Shown here: in pieces, positions 1 through 7,752 of the stretch
Layout of the letters: the number at the start of each line of letters is the position of its first letter
How positions within the stretch are numbered: position 1 is the stretch's first letter
Source: Chloroflexota bacterium
GTDB lineage: Bacteria; Chloroflexota; Anaerolineae; Aggregatilineales; Ch27
DNA: 51,844 bases
Assembly (NCBI GenBank): GCA_019873685.1
Contig: JAIOAT010000019.1
Location: 1 to 51,844, forward strand
Direction of reading: 5' to 3'
Notes under the pieces: model-generated
Seen by the model: only the letters and a program-made list of their open reading frames with translations
What the model was told of the DNA's origin: nothing
Databases searched by the model: none
Program-made: the position numbers and the translations under genes

Positions 1-1
1 G

Positions 2-112
2 CTGCAGGTCGAACTGATCACCCCCGTCGCCCTCGAACGCGGCTCCAAGTTCGCCATCCGCGAAGGCGGCCTCACCGTCGGCGCCGGTATCATCACCGAG
101 ATCCTGGAGTAG
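2..112 (+). CDS. tuf: Elongation factor Tu, 3' end (partial)
   Basis: Only the last 36 codons and the TAG stop are inside the window; the gene begins upstream. The translated tail holds the EF-Tu C-terminal beta-barrel signature, with the blocks [12 protein letters not shown] and [12 protein letters not shown]-Tu is the GTPase that delivers aminoacyl-tRNA to the ribosomal A site. The order tuf, rpmG, tRNA-Trp, secE, nusG, rplK, rplA is a classic bacterial translation and transcription cluster and supports the call. A strong hairpin follows within 20 bases of the stop. Confidence 0.95.
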   Translation: MQVELITPVALERGSKFAIREGGLTVGAGIITEILE

Positions 113-128
113 TTGTCCCTTGCTTTGT

Positions 129-158
129 ACGGTGAGGGGGTTTATACTCCCTCACCGT
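129..158 (+). terminator. Perfect 10-bp hairpin between tuf and rpmG
   Basis: ACGGTGAGGG (129-138) pairs perfectly with CCCTCACCGT (149-158) around a 10-base AT-containing loop. There is no T-tract after the 3' arm, so this is not a textbook intrinsic terminator. It may be an mRNA 3'-end stabiliser, a processing site or an attenuator that lowers rpmG and secE expression relative to tuf. Confidence 0.5.
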
Positions 159-184
159 AGTCGCAGCAGCATTAGAGGAAGACC

Positions 185-349
185 ATGGCCAAGAAGGACA
201 TTCGCATTGTGGTTACGCTGGCCTGCACTGAGTGCAAGGAACGTAACTACACAACCCAGAAGAATCGTCGCAACGATTCCGGGCGGCTGGAACTTAAGAA
301 GTACTGCTCGCGCTGCCGTACGCATACGTTGCACCGCGAAACCAAGTAG
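185..349 (+). CDS. rpmG: 50S ribosomal protein L33
   Basis: A 54-residue basic protein of the large ribosomal subunit. It has the L33 pattern: an N-terminal AKKDIRI segment, a C14-x2-C17 pair and a C40-x2-C43 pair that form the zinc ribbon, so this is the zinc-binding (C+) paralogue. It starts at ATG 185, a few bases after the purine-rich AGAGGAAG. It lies between tuf and tRNA-Trp, the usual place for L33 ahead of secE in many bacteria. Confidence 0.95.
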   Translation: MAKKDIRIVVTLACTECKERNYTTQKNRRNDSGRLELKKYCSRCRTHTLHRETK

Positions 350-375
350 CGGCGGCTGGCCAACTCATTGAACGT

Positions 376-451
376 AGGGGAGTAGCTCAACTGGCAGAGC
401 AACGGTCTCCAAAACCGTAGGTTCCGGGTTCGATTCCTGGCTCCCCTGCCA
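376..451 (+). tRNA. tRNA-Trp (anticodon CCA)
   Basis: A full cloverleaf can be drawn. The acceptor stem is AGGGGAG (376-382) with CTCCCCT (441-447). The D-arm is closed by GCTC/GAGC. The anticodon stem ACGGT/ACCGT carries loop CTCCAAA with anticodon CCA. The T-arm is CCGGG-TTCGATT-CCTGG. A genomic CCA end is encoded at 449-451. It is co-directional with rpmG and secE and probably cut out of their common transcript. tRNA-Trp just ahead of secE-nusG is a widespread arrangement. Confidence 0.97.
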
Positions 452-474
452 ATTCCAATGAAGACGTAGTACAT

Positions 475-498
475 GACACCGTCCACTGCGACGGTGTC
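475..498 (+). terminator. Hairpin downstream of tRNA-Trp
   Basis: GACACCGTC (475-483) pairs perfectly with GACGGTGTC (490-498) around the loop CACTGC, followed by TTAAAT. The 9-bp stem with a weak T-tract could be a partial terminator or tRNA 3' processing signal ahead of secE. Confidence 0.5.
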
Positions 499-571
499 TT
501 AAATGATAGGACTGGCCCCGTCCTTCACTGCTATGGGCCGCGGCAACCAGTTTAGGGAAGGGACACCCGAC

Positions 572-1015
572 ATGACCGTTGACGAGGTCACCAACAGCAC
601 CAAAGAAAGTAGCCGGAGCGCCCGGCGTCGGCGTAACCGCGAGGTTGCGGCGGCCAAGGACTCCAGTGCGGCTGCGCAGGTCGTGCGCAAGGATCGGCCA
701 GCCCCCGCCCGGCGGGAAGCCCCGGCCGGCAAGGGCAATATCATCACCCGCTTCCTGCGGGGGATTGCCAATTACTTCACCAGCACACGCGCCGAAATCC
801 AGAAGGTGACCTGGCCGACCCGTGCGGAAAGCCTGCGCCTGTCCGGGATCGTGCTTGGTGTGACGGTAGTCTCCTCGATCGCGCTGGGCATCCTGGACTT
901 CCTGTATGGCGAACTGTTCCGTATCGGTTTCAATGCCCCGGTAGTCTTTGGGGTTGTAGCATTAGTCCTGGCCGTGGTCGTTATCGGTGCAACCTGGATC
1001 ACGCGGCGGACCTAG
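572..1015 (+). CDS. secE: Preprotein translocase subunit SecE
   Basis: SecE clamps SecY in the membrane translocon. The protein has 147 residues. Residues 1-60 are a charged, low-complexity cytoplasmic extension rich in Arg, Ala and Lys. Next comes the amphipathic helix with the hallmark EIQKVTWPTR (about 75-84), then a hydrophobic helix at about 91-113. Most bacterial SecE proteins stop after one such helix, but here a second strongly hydrophobic stretch (about 123-143) follows. I chose ATG 572 because AGGGAAGGGA lies just upstream and the earlier in-frame ATGs lack a site. The position directly before nusG supports the call. Confidence 0.93.
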   Translation: MTVDEVTNSTKESSRSARRRRNREVAAAKDSSAAAQVVRKDRPAPARREAPAGKGNIITRFLRGIANYFTSTRAEIQKVTWPTRAESLRLSGIVLGVTVVSSIALGILDFLYGELFRIGFNAPVVFGVVALVLAVVVIGATWITRRT

Positions 1016-1045
1016 TGGCCCTGACCGGCCAAATGAGTGTGTTTT

Positions 1046-1723
1046 ATGACTGACAACGACGGAATCGACTTCGATCCAGAACCCATCTATCTTGACGAAC
1101 CCGAAGAAGACAGCGGGGCTGACGAAGCTGCCGTCGAGCCAGAGGAACAGCCTGCCGGTCCCGGTTCCGGTGTCCCTCAGGATGCCGAGGCGGCGACTGA
1201 CGAGCGTCAATGGTATGTGGTGCACTGCTATAGCGGCTACGAGAATAAGGTCCGCCACTCCATTGAGCAGCGCATCGAAAGCATGGGCATGCAGGACCGC
1301 ATCTTTGATGTGGTCGTGCCCACCGAGGAAGAAATCGAGGTCCGGGATGGCAAGCGCCGCACCGTCGAGCGCAGGGTGTTCCCCGGCTACATCCTGGTCC
1401 AGATGATCATGGACGAAGACTCGTGGTACATGGTGCGCAACACGCCCGGCGTGACCGGCTTTGTCGGCATGGGCAACGAACCTACCCCGCTTCGTCCGGA
1501 AGAAGTCGCCCAGATCATGCGGCGCATGGAATCGGAAGCGCCCAAGGTCAAGATCGCCTTTAAGGTCGGTCAGCGTGTGCGGATCATCGACGGCCCCTTC
1601 AACGATTTCGTCGGGACAGTCGGTGACGTGGATATGGAACGGCATAAAGTCCGGGTCATGGTGAACTTCTTCGGTCGCGAGACTCCCGTTGAACTGGACT
1701 TTCTGCAGGTAGAAAAGGCATAA
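1046..1723 (+). CDS. nusG: Transcription termination/antitermination protein NusG
   Basis: NusG binds the RNA polymerase clamp and links it to Rho or ribosomal S10. The protein has 225 residues. Residues 1-54 form a very acidic disordered extension that short bacterial NusG proteins lack. The NGN domain starts at about 55 ([15 protein letters not shown]) and includes [12 protein letters not shown]. The C-terminal KOW domain contains [21 protein letters not shown] 1046 is preferred; an in-frame GTG lies nine bases earlier at 1037. It sits between secE and rplK, as in most bacteria. Confidence 0.95.
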   Translation: MTDNDGIDFDPEPIYLDEPEEDSGADEAAVEPEEQPAGPGSGVPQDAEAATDERQWYVVHCYSGYENKVRHSIEQRIESMGMQDRIFDVVVPTEEEIEVRDGKRRTVERRVFPGYILVQMIMDEDSWYMVRNTPGVTGFVGMGNEPTPLRPEEVAQIMRRMESEAPKVKIAFKVGQRVRIIDGPFNDFVGTVGDVDMERHKVRVMVNFFGRETPVELDFLQVEKA

Positions 1724-1736
1724 GGAACCCCAAGTC

Positions 1737-2162
1737 ATGGCCAAAAAAGTCAAAGCTGTCGTCACCCTGCAAATTGCCGCTGGCAAAGCCAACCCGGCCC
1801 CGCCCATTGGCCCGGCCCTGGCCCAGCATGGCATCAACCTGATGGCGTTCTGCAAGGAATACAACGCCAAGACCAGCAACCGCATCGGCGAGATCATCCC
1901 GGCGGAAATTACCATCTATCAGGACGGCTCCTTCCGCTTCAATCTCAAAAGCCCGCCCACAGCCTTCCTGATCCGCCGCGCCGCCGGTCTTGAAAAGGGA
2001 TCGTCCCGTCCCAATACGGACAAAGTTGGCACGATCACCAGGGCGCAACTGCGCGAGATCGCCGAGATCAAGATCAAGGACCTGAACGCCATCAATCTCG
2101 AAGGCGCGATGGCTCAGATCGAAGGCACCGCCCGCAGCATGGGCGTCAAAATCGTCGACTAA
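1737..2162 (+). CDS. rplK: 50S ribosomal protein L11
   Basis: L11 builds the GTPase-associated centre of the large subunit with 23S rRNA and L10/L12. The 141 residues match the usual length. The N-terminal domain shows [20 protein letters not shown] followed by [10 protein letters not shown], and the C-terminal rRNA-binding domain has [15 protein letters not shown] and MGVKIVD at the end. It starts 13 bases after the nusG stop, behind AAGGAACC, so the two are probably co-transcribed and translationally close. Confidence 0.97.
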   Translation: MAKKVKAVVTLQIAAGKANPAPPIGPALAQHGINLMAFCKEYNAKTSNRIGEIIPAEITIYQDGSFRFNLKSPPTAFLIRRAAGLEKGSSRPNTDKVGTITRAQLREIAEIKIKDLNAINLEGAMAQIEGTARSMGVKIVD

Positions 2163-2181
2163 CTGCATTCGTTGAGTTCGT

Positions 2182-2248
2182 CTATCCGCCGATAGCCGGA
2201 CAGGGAAAGCCCCCTCGCCTGAGGCCCCCGGACGGACTTTGCGGATAG
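2182..2248 (+). promoter_or_regulatory. Structured rplK-rplA intergenic leader
   Basis: The 148-base gap between rplK and rplA is long for this pair. CTATCCGC (2182-2189) pairs perfectly with GCGGATAG (2241-2248), enclosing a GC-rich multi-branched interior. This could be an L1-responsive leader or a processing site. L1 autoregulation through an mRNA mimic of its rRNA site is known for L11-L1 operons, but I cannot match this element to a described L1 or L10 leader. Confidence 0.35.
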
Positions 2249-2310
2249 ATGTTTATCCGTTTACGTGGGAGGAGTCACCGGCTCCAACAGCACCACAGGA
2301 GTGAACTATC

Positions 2311-3027
2311 ATGGCCAAGCATGGCAAACGCTACATCGGGGCGCTCAAGCAAATCGATCGCTCCAAGCTTTACTCGCCAGAAGAAGCGGTCCGCCTGGTG
2401 AAGGAACTGGCCACCGCCAAATTTGACGAGACCATCGAGATGCACTTCCGCCTGGGGATTGACCCGCGCCACGCTGACCAGCAGCTGCGCAGCACAGTCG
2501 TCCTGCCGCACGGCCTGGGCAAGGAAGTTCGCATCCTGGTCTTTGCGGAAGGGGAAGCCGCCCGCATCGCCCAGGAAGCCGGGGCGGATATCATCGCTGA
2601 CGACGAGATCATCAACAAGATCAACGACGGCTGGGTTGAGTTCGATGTCGCCCTGGCCGTGCCGGATATGATGCGCAAGATCGGCAAGCTGGGTCGTGTC
2701 CTGGGTCGTCGCGGCCTGATGCCCAGCCCCAAATCCGGCACGCTGGTGCAGCCAGAAGACTTGCCGCAGGCTATTCGGGAAGCCCGCGCAGGCCGCGTGG
2801 AATTCCGCAATGACCGCACCGCCAACGTCCATGTGCCCATCGGCAAAGCCAGCTTTGAGTACCAGAAGCTTTACGAGAACATGGTGACAATGCTGGACGC
2901 CATCCGCCGCAACAAGCCCAGCGGCGTCAAGGGGACCTACATCAAGCGTATCGTGATCACGTCCACCATGGGGCCGGGCATCCGCATTGACCCGGTGGCG
3001 GCGATGGATCTCCGCCCGGCAGAGTAA
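2311..3027 (+). CDS. rplA: 50S ribosomal protein L1
   Basis: L1 forms the mobile stalk that helps deacylated tRNA leave the E site, and in many bacteria represses its own operon. The protein has 238 residues. Characteristic blocks are [61 protein letters not shown] and the C-terminal [11 protein letters not shown]. The start at ATG 2311 has ACAGGAGTG upstream. The cluster ends here with a strong terminator instead of continuing into rplJ, rplL and rpoBC. Confidence 0.97.
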   Translation: MAKHGKRYIGALKQIDRSKLYSPEEAVRLVKELATAKFDETIEMHFRLGIDPRHADQQLRSTVVLPHGLGKEVRILVFAEGEAARIAQEAGADIIADDEIINKINDGWVEFDVALAVPDMMRKIGKLGRVLGRRGLMPSPKSGTLVQPEDLPQAIREARAGRVEFRNDRTANVHVPIGKASFEYQKLYENMVTMLDAIRRNKPSGVKGTYIKRIVITSTMGPGIRIDPVAAMDLRPAE

Positions 3028-3050
3028 AGCCTGCAATCAGCCAGTCCAGA

Positions 3051-3079
3051 ACCGGAGCTACCTGTGGCTCCGGTTTTTT
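3051..3079 (+). terminator. Intrinsic terminator after rplA
   Basis: ACCGGAGC (3051-3058) pairs with GCTCCGGT (3067-3074) and is followed by a T-run to 3079, a textbook Rho-independent terminator on the plus strand. It separates rplA from the converging ogt gene and may also stop ogt transcription. Confidence 0.9.
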
Positions 3080-3099
3080 GTTATTTACTCCACAGCGCA

Positions 3100-3597
3100 T
3101 CACCGCGCCCCCTCAAAGGCCAGCAACCAGCGCTTGGTGGGCAGGCCGTTCCCGCTGCCATACCCGCGCAGGCTGCCATCCCCTCCCACCAGCCGGTGAC
3201 ACGGCACGATCAGCGGCAACGGATTGCGGGCGTTAGCCGCGCCGACCGCCCGCGCGGCACCCGGACGGCCCAGCTGCCGGGCAAGCTCGCCATAGGTGCG
3301 CACCTGGCCAGCGGGAATGGCCAGCACCGCCCGCCAGACAGCCTGCTGGAATGCTGTCCCGTCGCTGAGGTCCAGCGCCAGGGGGAAGGCGTCTCGCTCA
3401 CCGGCGAAGTATGCAGCTACCCAGGCCATCACAGGAGCCAGCGCCCGCGGATCGCGCAGCGCTTCCGTCGCCTCCAGCCCGGACAGGAACGGCTCAATCG
3501 ATCTCCCCAGTTCAGATCGCCAGACTCCCAGCGCCGTCACCGCTGCATAAAACGGGCCAAGCGGAGTCATGATCATGTCCCAGCGCACAATGTCCAT
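3100..3597 (-). CDS. ogt: Methylated-DNA-[protein]-cysteine S-methyltransferase
   Basis: A suicide DNA-repair enzyme that transfers alkyl groups from O6-alkylguanine to its own cysteine. The 165-residue protein has the N-terminal ribonuclease-like domain (MTPLGPFYAAVT) and the C-terminal domain with TAFQQAVWRAVLAIPAG, the helix-turn-helix TYGELARQLGRPGAARAVG with its arginine finger, and the active site LIVPCHRLVG (Cys133). ATG 3597 follows a GGGAGG site; a much longer upstream frame is only antisense to aspS. It converges on rplA and is divergent from aspS. Confidence 0.93.
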   Translation of the reverse strand: MDIVRWDMIMTPLGPFYAAVTALGVWRSELGRSIEPFLSGLEATEALRDPRALAPVMAWVAAYFAGERDAFPLALDLSDGTAFQQAVWRAVLAIPAGQVRTYGELARQLGRPGAARAVGAANARNPLPLIVPCHRLVGGDGSLRGYGSGNGLPTKRWLLAFEGAR

Positions 3598-3634
3598 CGT
3601 CGCCAACCTCCCTGCCCCATAGCAGCCCTGAGGC

Positions 3635-3663
3635 TTGAGCGTGCCAGTCGTTTGTGTTATCCT
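3635..3663 (+). promoter_or_regulatory. Candidate sigma-70-type promoter for aspS
   Basis: TTGAGC (3635-3640) and TATCCT (3658-3663) are separated by exactly 17 bases, in the ogt-aspS divergent gap about 50 bases before the aspS start. The hexamers are imperfect but spacing and position are good. Confidence 0.45.
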
Positions 3664-3714
3664 CACCGGCATTGTGCCTGATATCACGTTCGAGTTGTAC
3701 TCCGGAATCAGACT

Positions 3715-5505
3715 ATGCTCAAGACACACACGTGCGGCGAGCTTCGCGCTGAACATGCTGGCCAGACGGTCACGCTGGCCGGCTGGGTCAACCGTCGCCG
3801 CGACCAGGGCGGGCTGATCTTCATTGACCTGCGTGACCGCTGGGGAATTACCCAGGTGACGATTGACCAGGCCACGGCGCCGGACGCCCACGCGATCGCC
3901 GATCAGGTGCGCAGCGAGTATGTCATCCAGGTCACCGGCACGGTCCGCCTCCGCCCGGCGGGGATGGAAAACCCCGCCATGGACACGGGCGAGATCGAGG
4001 TTGAAGCCAGCGCCATGGTCATCCTCAACCCCGCTAAAACCACGCCCTTCCTCATCTACAGCGACGACAAGCTGGATGAAGCGCTGCGGCTCAAGTACCG
4101 CTATCTCGATCTGCGCCGCCAGCGGATGCAGCGCAACATCATCCTGCGCCACCGCGTGGTCAAGTACATCCGCGACTTCCTGGATCGCAAGGGGTTTGTC
4201 GAGATCGAGACGCCGATCCTGTTCAAGACCACGCCGGAAGGCGCGCGCGACTACCTGGTGCCCAGCCGGGTGCATCCCGGCCAGTTCTACGCCCTGCCCC
4301 AGAGTCCCCAGCAGCTCAAGCAGCTGCTGATGGTGGCCGGCTACGAGCGTTATTTCCAGATCGCCCGCTGCTTCCGCGACGAAGATCAGCGCGGCGACCG
4401 CCAGCCGGAGTTCACCCAGCTTGACCTGGAGATGAGCTTCGTGGAACGCGAAGACATCATGGCTCTGATCGAGGAGATGATGACCGGCATCGTGGAACAG
4501 GTCTCCGATCGCCAGCTGGTCACCAAGCCCTTCCCGCGCATCAAGCACCACGACGCGCTGGAGAAGTACGGCTCCGACAAGCCCGATCTGCGCTACAACC
4601 TCGAATGGGTTGACGTTAGCGCCCTGGCTGCCGCCAGCAGCTTCGGCGTGTTCCAGGAGAGCGTCCGGGCCGGGAACAAGGTCAAGGCGATGCGCATTCC
4701 GGGCGGCGCGGCTGGCCAGAGCAATAGCCAGCTCAAGAAACTGCACCAGGAACTGGAAGCACTGGCCCGCGATAAAGGGGCTAAAGGTCTGGCCTGGCTG
4801 ACCCCGGCGGAAGACCCCGGCGGTGAGCCGCGTGGGTCAATCGCCCGCTTCTTTAGCCCTGAGCAGGCAGCAGCCCTGTTCGCCCAACTGGGAGCCGCGC
4901 CGGGCGATCTGATCCTGTTCGTGACGGATACCCCGGCCATTGTCTACGCGGTGCAGGACGCCATCCGGCGCGATGTGGCGGAACGGATGGGCCTGGCCGA
5001 TCCGCGCCAGATCGCTTTTGGCTGGATCATCGACTTCCCGCTTTTTGAGTGGAATGCTGAAGAAAACCGCTGGGACCCCTCCCATCACCTGTTCACGGCG
5101 CCGATGCCTGAAGACTTGCCTCTGCTGGACACTGACCCTGGCCGGGCGCGCGGCCAGCAGTACGACCTGTGCTGCAACGGCTACGAAGTCGCCGGTGGGA
5201 GCATCCGTATTCACCGCCGCGAGGTGCAGGAGAAGATCTTCGGACTGATCGGCCTCGATCTGGCTGTAGCTCGCGAGCGCTTTGGCCACATGCTGGAAGC
5301 TTTCGAGTATGGCACGCCGCCGCATGGCGGCATCGCTCCCGGGATTGATCGGCTGGTCATGCTGCTGGCTGGCGAAGCCAATATCCGCGAGGTGATGGCC
5401 TTCCCCAAGAGTCAGCAGGCCGCTGACCTGATGGCCGGTGCACCCTCCCCTGTTGAGCCAAAGCAGCTGGAGGAGTTGCACATCTCCCTGCTCAACAACG
5501 CCTGA
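3715..5505 (+). CDS. aspS: Aspartyl-tRNA synthetase
   Basis: A class II synthetase charging tRNA-Asp (or tRNA-Asx if non-discriminating). The 596-residue length is that of bacterial AspRS with the GAD insert. The N-terminal OB-fold anticodon domain ([20 protein letters not shown]) is followed by [10 protein letters not shown], the flipping-loop and motif 2 region ([18 protein letters not shown]), the inserted domain, and motif 3 [13 protein letters not shown] (from 539). Residue 31, reported to affect tRNA discrimination, is Gln here rather than the familiar Leu or His. Transcription likely starts in the ogt-aspS gap and ends at the hairpin just after the gene. Confidence 0.96.
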   Translation: MLKTHTCGELRAEHAGQTVTLAGWVNRRRDQGGLIFIDLRDRWGITQVTIDQATAPDAHAIADQVRSEYVIQVTGTVRLRPAGMENPAMDTGEIEVEASAMVILNPAKTTPFLIYSDDKLDEALRLKYRYLDLRRQRMQRNIILRHRVVKYIRDFLDRKGFVEIETPILFKTTPEGARDYLVPSRVHPGQFYALPQSPQQLKQLLMVAGYERYFQIARCFRDEDQRGDRQPEFTQLDLEMSFVEREDIMALIEEMMTGIVEQVSDRQLVTKPFPRIKHHDALEKYGSDKPDLRYNLEWVDVSALAAASSFGVFQESVRAGNKVKAMRIPGGAAGQSNSQLKKLHQELEALARDKGAKGLAWLTPAEDPGGEPRGSIARFFSPEQAAALFAQLGAAPGDLILFVTDTPAIVYAVQDAIRRDVAERMGLADPRQIAFGWIIDFPLFEWNAEENRWDPSHHLFTAPMPEDLPLLDTDPGRARGQQYDLCCNGYEVAGGSIRIHRREVQEKIFGLIGLDLAVARERFGHMLEAFEYGTPPHGGIAPGIDRLVMLLAGEANIREVMAFPKSQQAADLMAGAPSPVEPKQLEELHISLLNNA

Positions 5506-5522
5506 GTGCGACTTGAACATCC

Positions 5523-5560
5523 GGACGGTGGCCATGCAATTGCGCCACCGTCCCTGTTTG
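5523..5560 (+). terminator. Hairpin after aspS
   Basis: GGACGGTGGC (5523-5532) pairs perfectly with GCCACCGTCC (5544-5553), then CTGTTTG. The 10-bp stem lies 18 bases after the aspS stop; the short T content makes it a moderate terminator candidate. Confidence 0.6.
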
Positions 5561-5623
5561 AGGTCTGACCCTCACCGCGCCTAACCCGGCCAGCAGCCAG
5601 ACCTCTGATCTGAGAGGTAGCGT

Positions 5624-6877
5624 ATGGTCCGCGAGAACATTACCGTTCTGGAAAACAAGCATATCCTGCTGGGGGTCACCGGCAGTATTGCCGTCTACAA
5701 AGCTGTTGACCTGGCCAGCAAGCTGACCCAGGCAGGCGCCCATGTGACCGTGATCATGACGGAAGCCGCCCAGCACTTCGTCAGCCCGCTCACTTTCGAG
5801 TCGGTCACCGGCCACCCGGCCTACACGAATCTGTGGCGCTCCGGCAGCGGCGAACTGCCCACCCATATCACCCACATCGGCCTGGGCGAGGATACTGACC
5901 TGCTCGTCATTGCCCCGGCAACCGCCAACACGCTGGCCAAGCTGGCCGCTGGCCTGGCTGATGACCTCCTATCGATCACTGTGCTGGCTGCCCGTTGCCC
6001 GGTCATCATCGCTCCGGCGATGGACGGCGCCATGTATGAGCATCCTGCCACGCAGAGCAACCTGGCTACTTTGCGCGGACGGGACATCATCGTGATCGAT
6101 CCGGAAGAAGGACGCTTTGCCTCCGGGATGATAGGCCGAGGACGGCTGCCGGAGACGCCAACGCTGATGGGTCACATCCGGCGCGTGCTTGGCCGCCAGG
6201 GCAGCCTGCATGGTCGGCGAGTCATCGTCACTGCTGGCGGAACACAGGAAGCGCTCGACCCGGTGCGCTACCTGACCAACCGTTCGACGGGTAAGCAGGG
6301 CTATGCCCTGGCCCAGGCCGCTCTGGACGCCGGCGCGGACGTAACCCTGATCAGCGCGACAAGCGCCCTGCCCACGCCCATCGGCGCGACACTGGTGCCA
6401 GTCACCTCAGCGCAGGAGATGCTGGCTGCGGTGGAGGCCAGTGTGCCCGGCGCAGACGTGCTGATCATGGCTGCTGCCGTTGCTGACTTCCGGCCTGCTG
6501 TCATCGCCGAGCGCAAGATCAAAAAGGGCGCCGACGAAAACCAGAAGCTAACCATCGAACTGGTGCGCAACCCGGATATCCTGTTGACGGTAAAACGCCT
6601 TCGCCAGGAAACCGGCTGGCCGCGTGTGACCATCGGCTTCGCCGCGGAAAGCGAAGACCTGGAGGAAAACGCCCGCGCCAAGCTGGAAGCCAAAGGGCTG
6701 GACCTGATCGTGGCCAACGACATCACCGCTCCTGACGCCGGATTTGCGGCGGACACCAACCGCGTGATCCTGCTGGATCGGCGGGGCCGCCGCCAGGCGC
6801 TGGAACTGGCCAGCAAGATGCGCATCAGCGAAGCCATCATCAGCCGGGCGGCGGCGCTCCTGGGTCGGGAAGCGTAA
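5624..6877 (+). CDS. coaBC: Bifunctional phosphopantothenoylcysteine decarboxylase / phosphopantothenate-cysteine ligase
   Basis: This fused enzyme makes 4'-phosphopantetheine from phosphopantothenate and cysteine, the middle of coenzyme A synthesis. Residues 1-190 are the flavoprotein decarboxylase CoaC, with GVTGSIAVYKA, an active-site-type His in THITHIG (about 84) and PATANT (98-103). Residues from about 197 are CoaB, with VIVTAGGTQEALDPVRYLTN and the NRSTGKQG block. The substrate-loop cysteine usual in CoaC (ACG) is replaced by Ser in FASGMIGRGR (about 167). ATG 5624 follows GAGAGG. It converges on coaX, giving two CoA genes end to end. Confidence 0.95.
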   Translation: MVRENITVLENKHILLGVTGSIAVYKAVDLASKLTQAGAHVTVIMTEAAQHFVSPLTFESVTGHPAYTNLWRSGSGELPTHITHIGLGEDTDLLVIAPATANTLAKLAAGLADDLLSITVLAARCPVIIAPAMDGAMYEHPATQSNLATLRGRDIIVIDPEEGRFASGMIGRGRLPETPTLMGHIRRVLGRQGSLHGRRVIVTAGGTQEALDPVRYLTNRSTGKQGYALAQAALDAGADVTLISATSALPTPIGATLVPVTSAQEMLAAVEASVPGADVLIMAAAVADFRPAVIAERKIKKGADENQKLTIELVRNPDILLTVKRLRQETGWPRVTIGFAAESEDLEENARAKLEAKGLDLIVANDITAPDAGFAADTNRVILLDRRGRRQALELASKMRISEAIISRAAALLGREA

Positions 6878-6885
6878 GCGCGACG

Positions 6886-7650
6886 TCAGTCGTTACGTTC
6901 CGCGATCAGACGCAGCCCATCCAGCGTCAGCCACGGCTCAATAGCGTCAAAGCGGTCGGTCAGCGGCCCGATCAGGCCAGATAGCCCGCCGGTAGCGATG
7001 ACTTTCGCGCCCGGCAACTCGGCCCGCATCCGGTCAATGATGCCTTCGACCATGCTGACATAGCCCAGCACCAGCCCGGCCTGCATGGCCTGTACAGTGT
7101 TGCGCCCGATGATCGACGGCGGCGGCACCAGTTCGACATGCTGAAGCTGGGCGGCGCGGCTGACCAGAGCATCAGCGGTAGCCTGCAGGCCGGCGGCGAT
7201 GGCCACGCCGAGAAACGCCCCTGGCCGGGCAACTGCGGTGAACGTCGTGGCCGTGCCAAAATCGACCACAATGCAATCCGTCTGGAAGTACTCGTAGGCG
7301 GCCACAGCATCGGCCACCAGGTCGCTACCGACCCGCTCCGGGTGTTCCGTCCGAATCTCCAGGCCCGTGCGTGTGCCGGGCGGACGGACGATCAGCGGCT
7401 GGCGGTGAATCTGCGCCGCTACCATGCCCGCGATACCCTGCGTAAGCTGGGGAACCACGCTGCTCAGCACCGCCCGGTCGAACATCCCGAAGTGCAACCC
7501 GGCCCCCAGCAGAAAGCCCTGGAACAGAACGGCGTACTCATCGGGCATGCGTTCGCGCACCGTCTGCACCCGCCAGTGGTGAACCCAGCGGTCACCATCA
7601 TGCACGCCGAAAACGATGTTGGTGTTGCCTATGTCAATCGCCAGCAGCAT
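6886..7650 (-). CDS. coaX: Type III pantothenate kinase
   Basis: Phosphorylates pantothenate, the first committed step of CoA synthesis, and is feedback-insensitive in known members. The 254-residue protein has the ASKHA-fold signatures DIGNTNIVFG (5-14), HPERVGSDLVADAVAAYE and VDFGTATTF. It starts at ATG 7650. Its stop lies 8 bases from the coaBC stop on the other strand, and its start shares a short divergent gap with the P1 peptidase gene. Confidence 0.95.
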   Translation of the reverse strand: MLLAIDIGNTNIVFGVHDGDRWVHHWRVQTVRERMPDEYAVLFQGFLLGAGLHFGMFDRAVLSSVVPQLTQGIAGMVAAQIHRQPLIVRPPGTRTGLEIRTEHPERVGSDLVADAVAAYEYFQTDCIVVDFGTATTFTAVARPGAFLGVAIAAGLQATADALVSRAAQLQHVELVPPPSIIGRNTVQAMQAGLVLGYVSMVEGIIDRMRAELPGAKVIATGGLSGLIGPLTDRFDAIEPWLTLDGLRLIAERND

Positions 7651-7752
7651 CGCGTGCCTTCCTTTTCGGTTTGAGCGAATCAGCGTGGTAGATTATAGGT
7701 GACCGGGCCGGATTCTGGCGATAACATCCCCATAGTTCAAGGAGGTGCGCCT

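Noticed and set aside
962-1915. 317-codon minus-strand open frame
   Set aside because: Antisense to nusG and rplK; no ribosome binding site and no recognisable domain.
3598-4746. Long minus-strand open frame continuing upstream of ogt
   Set aside because: It is antisense to aspS, which has full family motifs. Only the part from 3597 down has a ribosome binding site and homologous sequence.
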